DNA from: Hydrangea macrophylla
Taxonomy: Eukaryota > Streptophyta > Magnoliopsida > Cornales > Hydrangeaceae
Direction: 5' to 3'
DNA length: 64,000 nt
Assembly: GCA_033977485.1 (NCBI GenBank)
Contig: CM066988.1
Coordinates: 8,225,501 to 8,289,500, forward strand
Shown: positions 1 to 11,300 of the stretch, one piece after another
Layout: the number at the start of each line of letters is the position of its first letter
How positions within the stretch are numbered: position 1 is the stretch's first letter
Made by a program: the position numbers and the translations under genes
The notes under the pieces: generated by a model
Database searches by the model: none
Seen by the model: only the letters and a program-made list of their open reading frames with translations
What the model was told of the DNA's origin: nothing

Positions 1-108
1 GGTCGCGGTAATCTGCTCAGACGTCATGACTGCTGCAGCCGATGCTGGGGTCGAAGGAACATCCCGATAGGACTGCTGATCAGCCTTCTTACCCTTCTTC
101 GGTGGCAT
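1..108 (-). CDS. gag polyprotein, N-terminal 36 codons (partial)
   Basis: An ATG at 108-106 on the minus strand opens a frame that stays open to the window edge (36 codons). The product starts Met-Pro-Pro-Lys-Lys-Gly-Lys-Lys, a short basic start like that of many plant Ty3/gypsy Gag proteins, followed by a Ser/Ala/Thr-rich stretch. It lies about 45 nt downstream of the primer-site region of the adjoining LTR, as expected for gag. No domain is visible in so short a piece. The role (capsid precursor) is inferred from position. Confidence 0.5.
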   Translation of the reverse strand, partial: MPPKKGKKADQQSYRDVPSTPASAAAVMTSEQITAT

Positions 109-150
109 GATGACCAATCAAGAGATTTGTTGATGAGGAGACTTGTCGTT

Positions 151-170
151 TCCCACAGACGGCACCAAGC
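151..170 (-). promoter_or_regulatory. putative primer-binding region of the left-edge element
   Basis: Just inside the LTR end, the minus strand reads TTGGTGCCGTCTGTGGGAA. It starts with TGG, as a site pairing with a tRNA CCA end must, and matches the tRNA-Asp complement (TGGCGCCGT...) only over its first nine bases with one mismatch. The primer tRNA is therefore uncertain. Confidence 0.5.
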
Positions 171-173
171 TGA

Positions 174-655
174 TGATGCCAGAATTTGGTAAGAGTAAAT
201 AGGGCAGTTTAAGGAGAGAGAGAGAGACTATTTTTTGTATGTGGTTCGGCCCTGTTAATGAAGGTACCTACGTCCACGTGTGTGTCTGAGAACGTTCACT
301 AGCAGATCACCGGCGGGCCTGGTGAGCCAACAAAGAAGGGCGGCACTACCAGTAATACCGGCCGGGTGTATGCATATAATGGTGAATTATAGAGGTGATG
401 TGTAGACTAAAGAGCTCGCCCCCTCAATGGGGGGGTGAGAAGTCTCTTTTATAGATGTAAGAGACCTACTCATACATAGATAAGGAAATATAATCCTATT
501 GGTGTAGATTGACACCAATCAAGTAAATTTCCTAATTGTATTAGGATTGATTGACATTAATTGTAGGGGTTTCCTAATTGGATTAGGAAATAATTTGCAC
601 TTTCCCTTAGTCTCCTAGCTTGAGTAGGAAACTGCCCATAATTTTGGGCGTATCA
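174..655 (-). repeat. 5' LTR (482 bp) of the left-edge element
   Basis: Ends are TGATACGCCC (655 downward) and GGCATCA (ending 174). A TATA box, TATAAAAGA, lies at 453-445 on the minus strand. Upstream of it are three inverted repeats: 498-519 (ATTGGTGT...ACACCAAT), 531-545 (CCTAATtgtATTAGG) and 570-590 (TTTCCTAATtggATTAGGAAA). Confidence 0.65.
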
Positions 656-920
656 ATACATATAAATAAAATTTATGGTCCAAACACTAGTTTAGTTCGA
701 AATCAGTAATGAGCTCACACGTTTTTTATTGAGTTAATTACAAAGACCTTCCCAGAGGTTTGACATAATTACACGTATTTTTTCTCTATGTTGCAAAATT
801 ATACAGACTTCCCTTGGGGTTTGGATTTGTATTACGCACACCTCCCCTATAGATTGTAAATATACAGAGACCACCCTTTTTAATTTGTTAGTGCCGAAAA
901 TACCCCTAGTTATAAAAAAA

Positions 921-922
<2 letters not shown>

Positions 923-986
<64 letters not shown>
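923..986. repeat. (CT)n microsatellite
   Basis: About 32 uninterrupted CT dinucleotides, conserved in position in copy 2 at 4575-4637. Confidence 0.95.
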
Positions 987-988
<2 letters not shown>

Positions 989-1296
989 GTACTGTATATG
1001 TACATATACATGCATACACACCATATATATGGACCATGCATATATACATACATACATACATACATACATACAAACCATATATACTTACAGATTTGTATGT
1101 GTCGAGGTGGGTTTAGTATTTTGGGTTTAGATCTTAAGTTTTTGGAACAAATTGATTTTGGGTTTAAATCTTAGGAACAAATTAATTTTGAAAAAAATTG
1201 ATTTTGGGTTTAAATTTTTTTTTTGGACAAATTCATATTCATACATATATATATATGTACTTGTATATCTATCTATATCTATATATACACACATAG

Positions 1297-1298
<2 letters not shown>

Positions 1299-1341
<43 letters not shown>
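1299..1341. repeat. (GA)n microsatellite
   Basis: About 21 GA dinucleotides, complementary to the CT tract 310 bp upstream. The two could pair as a hairpin. The paralogous tract is at 4896-4930. Confidence 0.95.
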
Positions 1342-1343
<2 letters not shown>

Positions 1344-1480
1344 GTAGTTTAATAAAATGGTAAACAAAGGAAGGGTAAAATAGTAAATTCATGCTAAAGG
1401 AGAGGTCTATGTAATTTTGCAATATAGAGATCGGAGGTCCGTGTAATTTCATCAAACCTAAGATGAGGTCCATATAAACC

Positions 1481-1750
1481 CTTTTTTTTTTAAAGTCAAG
1501 TCTTTTAAGTTTTTTTTTTTCTTGGATCAAAAGAATCCTCAGAGGCAAAATGCCTCTCACCTTATTTTGAGGCAAGTAACCTGCACACATCTCAAATCCA
1601 TTTTTTTTTATTTTTTTTTGTAGTTTTTAGTTATTTTTAAAATGCCATAACTTTTAAACTTCAAATCGATTTTCGATAAAATTTATATATCAATAATCTA
1701 CAAAATGAGATGCATATTAATTATTAAATGGATATCGAAAAAAAAAATTT
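1481..1750. other. non-coding AT-rich spacer
   Basis: T-rich runs and no convincing open frame or RNA gene. Paralogous to 5071-5415. Confidence 0.6.
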
Positions 1751-2073
1751 ACTTTACCCCTCATGTGCTTCAAAAGTGAATTCTTAACCCCTGTGATTAT
1801 GAAATAAAGTGAAACAATTAAGATTTCTCTCAAAATATATAGCCTCATATGTGGAATATGTTTAAAATTAGCCTCCCATTAGAGAGTTTAAGTGTCAAAA
1901 TTAACCCCCACGTACATGACATTTCACACCAAAATTAGCCCCACAAGGGGTTAATTGTTAAAATTAAAATTTTCATCAGTTTTGAAGAAAGTCTTAACAA
2001 TTTCACTTTACTCCGAAACCACAAGAGGGTTAAATATCCACTTTTGAAGCACAGAGAGATAAAGTGAAAAAGG
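1751..2073. mobile_element. foldback/MITE-like element, second family, copy B1
   Basis: The left arm (ACTTTACCCCTCATGTGCTTC ... ATAAAGTGAAAC) and right arm (TTTCACTTTACTCCG ... CTTTTGAAGCACAGAGAGATAAAGT) are inverted copies of about 65 bp around an AT-rich core with repeated AAATTAGCC words. In copy 2 the Tekay chromovirus sits in the middle of this element. Confidence 0.55.
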
Positions 2074-2125
2074 ACCTAACCAAAGGGGGGTATATGTAAT
2101 TAACCCTAATTGAAGTTCCCTAATT

Positions 2126-3115
2126 GTAGTTTTAAGGCTAAACTACACGGACCTCCCCTAAGGTTTGCCCTAATTACACGGACCTCCCTCGTATTTTGGA
2201 AAATTACATAGACCTCCCTTCTAAGTAACGGTTGGTTACGTCCATGACAAAATAAATCAAAGTACTAAATTATCCCTACATTAAATTACACAAATCTCTC
2301 CTAAACTATGGTATAATTACATGGACCTCCCTCATATTTCAAAAACTTATCACCCACAAAACCCTAATTACTAGATTAATTGTTTGTGCAAATGTATTAT
2401 TATACCCTCAATTAAAACTTGCTTTTGCAACGAGAAGTACTATTTGGGTTAAACTTTTCATACCACTAAGCGGTGTATCTTTTAATTTTTTTTTCAAATT
2501 CTTCAATTTTATAATTTAAATTTCGTGGGTTTGTTTTTTTATTTACTTCTTCCTCTTTTCAATTTCTTTTGTCTATGGAATAAATATGACGGACAATCTT
2601 TTTCAAGCAAATATGTATATATATATATATGGACAATCTTCAATTTGGTTTGTCGGAAAAAAAAAATTTATGTGCTTCATGAAAAACTTAAAGAACTGTG
2701 AAAATCGTAAGGGTAATATAGTCTTTTGAAAAATAAGAGAGATGATTTTAAATTTTGAAAAACAAATTTTAATTATTGCTAGTAGACGTAACACGAGATG
2801 AAAAAGAAGACAGAAAAAAATTTAACAAAATAAACCTTTTTTGTAAGGAGGGAGGTCCATGTAATTAGGTCATACCTCAAGGGAGGTTTGTGTAATTACC
2901 CCTTTTTTAGGATAAAAAAGGGTATTTTGGGCATTAGGTAATTAACATTCACTTACATCATCAATTTCTGCTAGGGGATATACAGTCCACTAACGGAGGG
3001 GAGGTGAGTATATAACTCAACCTTAAAACTCAAGAAAGATCAGTGTAACTTTTTAAAACACAGGGGTTTTTCTTGTAATTAGACCATAACTCAGGGGAGG
3101 TCCGTATAATTTTCC
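2126..3115. mobile_element. foldback/MITE-like element, ACCTCCC family, copy C1
   Basis: The left end carries AATTACACGGACCTCCCTC-type lines at 2145-2340. The right end carries their inverses (GGAGGTCCATGTAATTAGG near 2850, GGGGAGGTCCGTATAATTTTC near 3093). No coding capacity. Copy 2 is at 15735-17570, interrupted by a solo LTR. Confidence 0.5.
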
Positions 3116-3305
3116 CTAGTTTTAAAGTTATGGGCTCTAAAAGTTGGGGAAAAAAAAAACACGGCATCAATATATATCTTACTCCTAAAAATAATCCAGA
3201 GTTTCATCCCTAATCTAACTTCCTTTCCCTCTAGGAAAAGAAAGAAAGCTAATTAGATAAGGACACAATCCAGTATATAAGTAACAAATATGAGAACACG
3301 TATAA

Positions 3306-3340
<35 letters not shown>

Positions 3341-3359
3341 ATAGTACAGAGCACGCCTG

Positions 3360-3369
3360 TATATAAACA
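3360..3369 (+). promoter_or_regulatory. candidate TATA box for the small gene, copy 1
   Basis: TATATAAACA lies 60 nt before the ATG at 3430, downstream of a (TA)n tract. Weak, because the whole stretch is TA-rich. Confidence 0.35.
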
Positions 3370-3429
3370 TACATATCATATGCGTACGTAACGTGTAGTA
3401 GTCTTTGATTAATTAGGATCTGAAACAAG

Positions 3430-3852
3430 ATGATGAAAAAATATATGGTGGCTGAGGCTTTGACATTCAGCACAGATCCCACATTCACAATGACACCTTG
3501 TGAATTGTTAGGTGTGAAGCTCTATGCTATGCTGCATGGATTTGGAGAATTTTCAGACGATTTTGTGAATATGGTTATTAAACAAAGACAGTGGTTGGAG
3601 TTGGACAACGTAGTTATTAATTTTGAGAACCAAACAGTCCCTTATGGCCAAGCTGTTATAATCCAAAATGATGATCAGAAGAAACAAACAGAACCTAAGC
3701 GTGTGAAAAAGGGACAAACGTCCCAAGGTGGAGATAGAAGCTGTGAAGAAGATTGTTCTCTTGTGGATGGTTTGGCGCCGTGGTACATCACTCAAAAGCT
3801 TATGAGAGAGAATGCAAGAGTAAGGAAGATTGGAAAGAAGAAAAGTTCTTAG
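3430..3852 (+). CDS. unrecognised small protein, 140 aa, tandem paralogue 1
   Basis: I do not recognise this family. The ATG at 3430 is followed by a second ATG codon, and either could be used. Residues 1-75 look like a folded domain (mixed hydrophobic and acidic, with motifs ELLGVKLYAMLHGFGEF and DDFVNMVIKQRQW). Residues 80-110 are polar and low in complexity (Lys/Gln/Glu/Ser). The last 30 residues are basic (LAPWYITQKLMRENAR ... KIGKKKSS). There is no signal peptide or membrane segment. A paralogue at 17847-18287 is almost identical, with a handful of substitutions and in-frame length differences confined to the polar linker, which suggests both copies kept their frame. The duplication is recent, however, so retention by chance is possible. 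No intron is needed to read it. Confidence 0.5.
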   Translation: MMKKYMVAEALTFSTDPTFTMTPCELLGVKLYAMLHGFGEFSDDFVNMVIKQRQWLELDNVVINFENQTVPYGQAVIIQNDDQKKQTEPKRVKKGQTSQGGDRSCEEDCSLVDGLAPWYITQKLMRENARVRKIGKKKSS

Positions 3853-4367
3853 AAGAAGAGGAATGTTAAGAAGGAAAGAAAATAGGATTTTTAGCTTGAC
3901 TAAAAGAGTTTATGCTTTTGATTTCAATACCTTGATGCATGTATTCTAGTTTCAATTTCATAAGATTTTATTTTATTGTTTTAGAATTTTTTCTATTTGT
4001 TAAAACTAAAGTCCCAATAGATTGCGATATATGTGTTAGGAATTAGGATTTTTTTTTTAGAAGGTTATCGCTTTTTTTTTTTTCTCAGAGAAAAGGTTAT
4101 TACTTTTTCTAAAATTTTCTAGGGTCTTTAATTAGGGAGTCAACAAGGGGAAAAAATAGGTCTTATTTCCCTAAAAGGTTACGGTTTTAATACTTTTATT
4201 TTTATTTTTATTTTTATTTTTATTTTTATTTTTATTATTATTACTATTATTATCATTATTATTATTATTATTATTATTACATATATGTTTATATAAGATA
4301 AGAAGTTCCCTTGAGAGCCTCTTAGCAGATGGTGAATTAAGAAGACTTGTTCTTTTTCTTTATTTTC
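3853..4367. other. 3' flank of small gene with TTTTA/TTA tract
   Basis: Non-coding. Holds T-rich runs and a (TTTTA)n/(TTA)n tract at about 4190-4280 that is conserved in all three copies of the duplicated unit. No definite polyadenylation signal could be picked out of the AT-rich sequence. Confidence 0.6.
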
Positions 4368-4375
4368 TTTTTATT

Positions 4376-4568
4376 GGGTTAATTACAAAGACCTCCCATG
4401 AGGTTTGATAAAATTACACAGATCTTTCTTCTATATTACAAAATTACACAGACTTCCCTTGAGATTTGGATTTGTATTACACAAACCTCCCATCTAGATT
4501 GTAAAATTTACAGTGATCACCTTTCTTAATTTGTTAATGCCGAAAATACCCCTATTTAAAAAAATAAA

Positions 4569-4642
<74 letters not shown>

Positions 4643-4896
4643 ATGCATACATACATACATACCATATATATGGACCATGCATATATACATACATACAAAC
4701 TATATATACATACATATTTGTATATGTGTCAAGGTGGGTTTAATTAGTATTTTGGTTTTAGATCTTAGGTTTTTAGAACAAATTGATTTTGGGTTTAAAG
4801 TTTTTATTTTTGGACAAATTCATATTCATACATATATATATATATGTCGTGTGCTTGTATATCTATCTATATCTATATATATACACACATAGTGGG

Positions 4897-4928
<32 letters not shown>

Positions 4929-5070
4929 GGTGTAGTTTAATAAAATGGTAAACAAGGTAAGGATAAAATAGTAAATTCGTGCTAAAAGGGAGATCTGTGC
5001 AATTTTTTAATATAGAGGGGAGGTCCGTATAATTTCACCAAATCTCAAGAGAGGTCCGTAAATTAACCCT
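4376..5070. mobile_element. foldback/MITE-like element, ACCTCCC family, copy A2
   Basis: Paralogue of 727-1480. The left end AATTACAAAGACCTCCCATG and right end GAGAGGTCCGTAAATTAACC are inverse to each other over about 100 bp. The CT (4575-4637) and GA (4896-4930) tracts are kept. Confidence 0.55.
4575..4637. repeat. (TC)n microsatellite
   Basis: About 31 TC dinucleotides; positional homologue of 923-986. Confidence 0.95.
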
Positions 5071-5415
5071 TATTTATTAAAGTCAAGTCTTTTAAGGTTT
5101 TTTTTTTTTGGATCAAAATAATCCTTAGAGGCAAATGTCTCTCCCCTTATTTTGAGCCAAGTAACCTGCACACATCTCAAATCCTTTTTTTTTTTTAATT
5201 TGTAGTTATTTTTAGTTATTTTTTTGAATGAAATTTGCCGTTCAAAAAAAAAAAAAAAAAAAATTTGTAGTTATTTTTAAAATGTCATAACTTTTTTCCG
5301 TACAAAAATGCCATAATTTTCAAACTTCAAATCGATTTTTGATCAAATTTATATGTCAATGATCTACAAAATGAGATGCATATTGATTATTAAATGAATA
5401 TCGAAAAGAATATGT
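5071..5415. other. non-coding AT-rich spacer with poly-A and poly-T runs
   Basis: Paralogous to 1481-1750, slightly longer through a duplicated TTTGTAGTTATTTTTA-type stretch. Nothing coding seen. Confidence 0.55.
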
Positions 5416-5634
5416 TTACTTTACCCCTCATGTGCTTCAAAAGTGAATTCTTAACCCCTGTGGTTTTAAAATAAAGTGAAACTTTAAAGATTTCTCTCAA
5501 AATATATAGCCTCATGTGGAATATGTTTAAAATTAGCCTCACATAAGAGAGTTTAAGTGTCAAAACTATCTCCACATAGGCATTTAATGCCAAAATTAGC
5601 CTCACAAGGGGTTAATTGTAAAAATTAAAATTTT

Positions 5635-8074
5635 TGTAATGCCCCTTAATTTTTAATTGCGATTAATACCAGTTTTGGAATTTATACTGCATAATTTTTA
5701 TCTGTGTGTGTGTTTAAGCTTGTGAGCTCAACACACACAAATATCCCTCATTAGAACTTGGAGGCCACACAATTTCGGGTGCACAGTGTGTGCAGATGTA
5801 TTGTATGTTTTATATGCTTGGTGCCCAAGCACTCAAATTCTATATATACACACCTATGGTTATCTAACCTCTCAATCAACCAAACTCTCCATCTCTCAGC
5901 ACCTCTCTCTCTCGGGTACAACATCACACCCAAACACTCATATGTTATTACTTATATACTAATACACACTTATGATCTCATACATACACACATACATAGT
6001 TAGATAGATAACCACATATATACGCAGAGAGTTTGAACCAAACTTTGGATTCAAGCTTTACTTTTGGGTAAGATTCTATATCAATTGTAGTTTGTTTTTA
6101 TAAACTGTTAACTGTAGATATTAATATATATGCAGTATTTATATATATCTCTCATATATATCGTTAAGGGTCCAAAAATAGCGAACAGAAAAACAGTCAC
6201 AGAATCTTGATTTCTTTATATCAAATTAAAGGTCTCGATCCCACGAGACTCCATTTCGAATTTCAAAAGCTAATTCGCAACGGTTGCGACGAACGGTCAA
6301 ATTAAAGTTTTGTCGTCGTTCGGTTTTTCAATAAAATCAAGAGCTGCATTTGATTTCAATAAAATCTGATTTCATATTTGAAATCTACACGGAAAAATGG
6401 AGAGATTCATATATTGGAAGTCCTGTTTTGGTTAAGTTTTCAAAATGGGTAAAATTTAGCCTTTAATTTCAAAACAGGGGAAGAAAGGAAGAAGAAGACG
6501 ACACTGTGACAACTCGCGCGCGCGACCCGCGCGAGCGAGGGGTCGCGCGAGCGGCCCGCGCGCGCGACCAGGCTATTTCTGAAAACTGTTTTTAAATAAA
6601 CACGTGACCCTTCTGAACACACTCCGCGCGAGCGAACCGCGCGAGCGAGGCCTCGCGCGAGCGACCCGCGCGAGCGAGGTCCCGCGCGAGCGGCCCGCGC
6701 GCGCGACCTCGGGCAGTTTAGTAAAAACTTATGTTTTGTTGTACTTAAGTCTGTTATGAGCTAAGGGACCTTGTACCCTATGCTTTAAGAGTTGTACTTT
6801 ACTTTAATAGTAGTTGTACTCATGCTTTGAGGTGTTGTACCTCACTAATATACGCGCATTATTGTATATTGAGATTTGTAACAGATTGAGCAGTTCCGGT
6901 TTCTATTCTGATTATTTATTCAGTCTATCCTCGGTGAACGGTAGTTCCGTATGACCCTCAATAAAGTTGTATAACATGTTAATAGTGTACTTACATATTT
7001 ACTTGAGCTGCTATGCCTTAAGTGATTACTTGAGTTGCTATGCCTTATGTGTTTACCTGGATAATTTCAGCATGTCTATTGTGTTGATTTGAATTGATAG
7101 CATGTCTTAATAATCTGTCTTATGAAATATTGAATATGTCTGAAAGCTTAGAGCTCGCATATGTCATATCATTTCATAAGCATGAGCATGAACACGAAAA
7201 TCACGAAAATGATTTTGGGGTGAAAGACCTTAGAGGCTTTCAATTTTTAAAAAGGGAAGACCTTAGAGGCTTCCATGCATAAAACCCTCTAGGAGGGATT
7301 TTGTTTTGAAAAGTTAGAAATCCCGGATTTGTGGGTAGGCATGTGAGATGGGTACCACTAGGAACTCGAATTGCGAGATGTGCTGCAAGAAACCCTCGTA
7401 ACGGTAAAGGCTAGGCCTCCGTGTAATTCGTAAGGCCCAAAGTCCCGCACGTTTGAGGCTAGGCCTACGTGGACGGGAAGCCCATGGTCCGGGTAATGAT
7501 AATGACGATTGAGGGTGAGTGTTTGAAAAGGCATGAAAATGGTTTTCATGCATTGACATTGGCATTCATTACACTCATGCATGACATATAACAGATGTTA
7601 TTGTGCGGTTATATGACTATACGAGCCTTTTGGCTTATGGACTATTAAACCTCTCTTTCAGGTGATATAGATAAGGGCAAGGCCCCGAGACTTGACAATG
7701 CTTCCGCTATAGTTTGAAGACCCCGTGTGTGGGGATTATCATTTATTAATGTAATGAAATTTGGTTTTTTTAGAACCTATTATGTTTAAATTGGACAAAT
7801 GTTAGTCCATCCGCTTTTAACTAAAGAGATAGCTTAACTCTGATTTTCCGCTGCTTATATTGAAAACAATTTGTTTCAAGAAAGAATATTTCAAATGAAA
7901 ACCAGACTTCTGTTTTATAAATTCTTTCCAAATGATGAATATATATTTCATGTAACCCTCGGAGTCTAGGACCCGGGGAGTTACGGAATGGTGTCAAAGC
8001 CTATTTTTGTTATTGTTGTACTTCCGTCGGTTGACACCCCGTCGCCGGGAACCGTGGCGGGGCGGGGCGTCACA
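5635..8074 (+). repeat. 5' LTR of Tekay element
   Basis: Runs TGTAATGCCCC ... GGGGCGTCACA. TATA-like CTATATATACAC near 5840 is the likely core promoter. About 670-870 bp downstream are two CpG-dense clusters of CGCGCGAGCG words (6513-6569 and 6623-6710). The 2.4-kb length is large for an LTR but usual in Tekay. Confidence 0.95.
6513..6710. repeat. CGCGCGAGCG palindromic-word clusters in the LTR
   Basis: Two clusters (6513-6569, 6623-6710) of words such as TCGCGCGCGCGA, CCGCGCGAGCGAGG and TCGCGCGAGCGG, joined by short linkers and self-complementary in places. CpG density is far above the surrounding AT-rich LTR. The same clusters are at 14018-14215 in the 3' LTR. Confidence 0.85.
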
Positions 8075-8077
8075 GAA

Positions 8078-8089
8078 TGGTATCAGAGC
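8078..8089 (+). promoter_or_regulatory. primer-binding site, tRNA-iMet type
   Basis: TGGTATCAGAGC, three bases after the LTR end, is the standard complement of the 3' end of plant initiator methionine tRNA. It primes minus-strand cDNA. Confidence 0.9.
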
Positions 8090-8328
8090 GTAACCGGGTC
8101 GAATACTTTGGACGCCGGGTTATGTGCTCGCATGTTTGGTTTGTTGACATGTTAGACATGATTAGTTGATACATGACATATGTTTTGATATGTGCTAACA
8201 TGTTACTTGGTAACTTGGGATGTTAATTGCTTACTTGTTATGCTTGACATACACATGTGCTGTTGAATACACTTCGTGATTAGATCATGTTGTGTGATTC
8301 GTTTACTAGATTCGATCTTATTATAGTT

Positions 8329-11300
8329 ATGCCGCCGCGTCGTGAGAATCCCAGTATTGAACTAGAGGCTGACGAGCAGATATCGGCTGCGTCGGTACCA
8401 GTTAGAGGCCGAGGTCGGGGTCGTGCTCGAGGACGTGGTCCAGGTAGAGGCCGTGGTCAAGGTCAAGGCCGTGGTCGAGGTCGAGGTCGTGGTCGTGGTC
8501 GTGGTCGTGGTCGAGGTCATGCGCATGATGTTGCATTTGAGTCTGAAGCTTCCACAGGACCGGTTGATATTCCTGATGGACCGCAAGGATTGCAGAATGT
8601 TGCTGATGTAATTGCAAGGGCAGTCAGAGATGCTATGCCGCCTCCTCCCCCTCGTACTCCGAGAGGTGAGACAAATCCCGCTAGAGCTCGGGAGCGGCTG
8701 ATTACCAAAGATTTCGATGCTAGGAAGCCGCCACAGTTCTCTGGTAGCTCTGACCCGATGGCTGCAGAGGATTGGCTTCAGCACATCACAAAGATATTCG
8801 AATTTATTGATCTTCATGAGGATGCTCTCCGCATCAAGTTGGCTACATACTTATTTTCTGGAGAAGCTACCCATTGGTGGGATTGCATTGTGAGTGTTCA
8901 TCCACTTGCTGGTATGACTTGGAAGTCATTTAAGAATCTTTTCCTCGATAACTACTTCCCAGAAGTACAGAGGGACGCAAAGAGGGCTGAGTTCTTTACC
9001 CTTCAACAGGGAGATATGTCAGTGACAGAATATGCTACTATGTTTTCCACCTTGGCTCGTTTTGCACAAGAGCAGTTGGTCAGTGATCATTTCAAGGCTA
9101 CACGTTTTGCCTCTGGTCTTCGACCCTACATTCGGAAAAGTCTGGCTAGCACGCCTATTACCACTTATGCTGATATTTTGACAAGGGCGTTGGGTGTTGA
9201 AAGTGTAGATTTGGATCTGAAAAGGGCCAGGGAGATTATTACTCCAGCCAAGAGCACTGGTCTGTCTAAGAAGGCTAAGACAGAGACTAGGTCTCAATTT
9301 CAGTCTCAACCTCCTCAACAGCAACAACAACGATCATATTCACAACAGAGATCTTCTTATCGGAGTTCTCAACCATCGGGGTTACAGCGAGGTGTGAATG
9401 CCGCTGGGGAGAAAGTTTGTCTCCGATGTGGTGATCCGAATCATTTCATCAAGTTTTGTCCTCAACCACCCCCGAAGAAATCTCAGTCGATTGGTTCAAC
9501 ACCGTATTATCCACCATCTCAGGCAGTATCCACTCAGAGCGTAAAACCCTACCAGAACAGAGGTAATCAAGGTAATTATCAGAGGACAGATAATCGTGGT
9601 GGTGCTCAGCCACAACAACACCAAGAACCCAAAGGAAGGAATTTTGCTTTGCCTGCTTATCATGTTTCTGGAAATGCCGGACCGTCTGTGATCCGAGGTA
9701 TCGTCCCATTGTTTAACTCTTGGGCATCTATATTGTTTGACACTGGTGCATCACACTCATTCATCTCATCAGCATTCGCATCAGTATTAGGGTTAGAGAT
9801 AGAATGCTTGGAGCATGTCTTATCTGTTGATACTCCAGTTGGAGGTGTTATTCATTTGAATCATGTTTGCCGTAGCTGTATGCTTTTGATAGCAGACCAG
9901 CAATTGAGTGTCGATTTGATTGTTATGCCGAATCTAGGATTCGATGTCATCTTTGGAATGGACTGGTTGGTCGAGTATCGGGCTATAATAGATTGTTTTA
10001 AACGTCGGGTTACTCTTTTCACTCCTAAGGGAGACAGTTGTAGATTCGAGGGCGATCAGTTGGATTTGCCGCTACCCTCGTTGTTTTCTCGGAGTAGTTT
10101 ATATTCTTCTCTTGGAACTCTGGCTAGTTTATTGGCCATGGAGAGGGGCACTCCTCTTGTGGAATTGCCACCTATTGTTTGTGAATTTTCTGACGTCTTT
10201 CCAGAAGACTTATCAGAATTGCCACCTGTTCGTGCTATCGATTTTGCAATCGATCTTATACCAGGCACTTCGCCTATTTCTATTCCGCCATATCGTATGG
10301 CACCAGCAGAATTGAAGGAGCTGAAAATTCAGTTGGAAGATCTCCAGAGTAAGGGTTTTATTCGCCCGAGTGTATCCCCGTGGGGAGCTCCTGTTCTCTT
10401 TGTTAAGAAGAAGGATGGAACGTTGAGATTGTGTATCGATTATCGAAAACTCAATCATGTGACAATCAAGAATAAGTATCCACTTCCTAGAATCGATGAT
10501 TTGTTTGATCAACTCAAAGGTTCCACTTGTTTCTCCAAGATCGATCTGAGATCGGGTTATCATCAACTCCGTATTCGAGAGTCAGACATCTCGAAGACAG
10601 CTTTTAGGTCCCGATATGGACATTTTGAGTTTATGGTAATGCCATTCGGATTGACCAATGCTCCAGCAGCATTTATGGATCTTATGCAGCGAGTATTTCA
10701 CGATTATTTGGACAAGTTCGTGATTGTATTTATTGATGATATTCTCATCTATTCTTCCTCTAAGGAACTTCATGAGGAACACTTGAGGATTGTCCTACAA
10801 GTATTGCGTACTCACCGACTATTCGGTAAATTATCTAAATGTGATTTTTGGTTGACAGAAGTGAAATTTTTGGGACACGTTGTCTCGAGAGATGGAGTGT
10901 CAGTCGATTCATCAAAGATTGAATCTGTTATGGATTGGCAACCACCTAAGAACGTATTTGAGATACGTAGTTTCTTGGGTTTAGCAGGCTATTACCGTCG
11001 CTTTGTAAAGGACTTTTCTAGTATTGCTTCACCTTTGACTAAGCTTACGCGTAAAGGGGTGAAATTCATTTGGACTGAGGAGTGTGAGAAAGCTTTTCAG
11101 CTTTTAAAGACTCGATTGACTTCTGCACCGGTTTTGATTATTCCGGAGCGTGGTGTTGACTACGCAGTTTATTGTGATGCCTCACTTCTTGGTTTGGGGT
11201 GTGTGCTTATGCAAGAAGGCAAAGTTGTTGCCTATGGTTCTCGCCAGTTGAAGCCTCATGAGCAGAATTATCCAACTCATGATTTAGAACTTGCTGCCGT

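Larger units (their letters stand above)
1..655 (-). mobile_element. Ty3/gypsy-type LTR retrotransposon, 5' end only, cut by window edge
   Basis: Read on the minus strand, this is LTR, primer-site region, then the first codons of a gag protein leaving the window at position 1. The LTR has matching ends (TGATAC at its start, GCATCA at its end). The distal part of the element and the other target-site duplication are outside the window, so intactness cannot be judged. Probably Tat or a related non-chromovirus lineage, from the LTR ends and leader; this is inference. Confidence 0.7.
727..1480. mobile_element. foldback/MITE-like element, ACCTCCC family, copy A1
   Basis: The left end reads TTAATTACAAAGACCTTCCC followed by related AATTACAC...GACTTCCC lines. 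The right end is the inverse (GGAGGTCCGTGTAATTTC ... GATGAGGTCCATATAAACCC). The inverted ends are imperfect and about 100 bp long. The interior carries a CT tract (923-986) and a GA tract (1299-1341). No coding capacity; the open frames here are microsatellite translations. Confidence 0.55.
722..4360. repeat. segmental duplication, copy 1
   Basis: This block is paralogous, in the same order, to 4368-5634 plus 15580-19400. Shared landmarks are the CT and GA microsatellites, three foldback elements, the small gene, the TTA/TTTTA low-complexity tract and the closing stretch ending GCAGATGGTGAATTAAGAA. Copy 1 lacks the Tekay element, the solo LTR, the LINE and the two MITEs found in copy 2, so it shows the pre-insertion state at each of those sites. 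Confidence 0.8.
4368..5634. repeat. segmental duplication, copy 2, left part
   Basis: Starts TTTTTATTGGGTTAATTACAAAG and follows copy 1 from position 722 onward until it is broken by the Tekay element at 5635. It resumes at 15580 with no loss apart from the target duplication. Confidence 0.8.

Noticed and set aside
734..1352. Open frames of Leu-Ser or Arg-Glu repeats over microsatellites (also near 4494-4892, 20883-21068, 60598-60890)
   Set aside because: Direct translations of CT/GA tracts, open in several frames at once.
8362..8817. 151-codon minus-strand frame within gag
   Set aside because: Shadow of the Arg-Gly microsatellite and Gag coding sequence.
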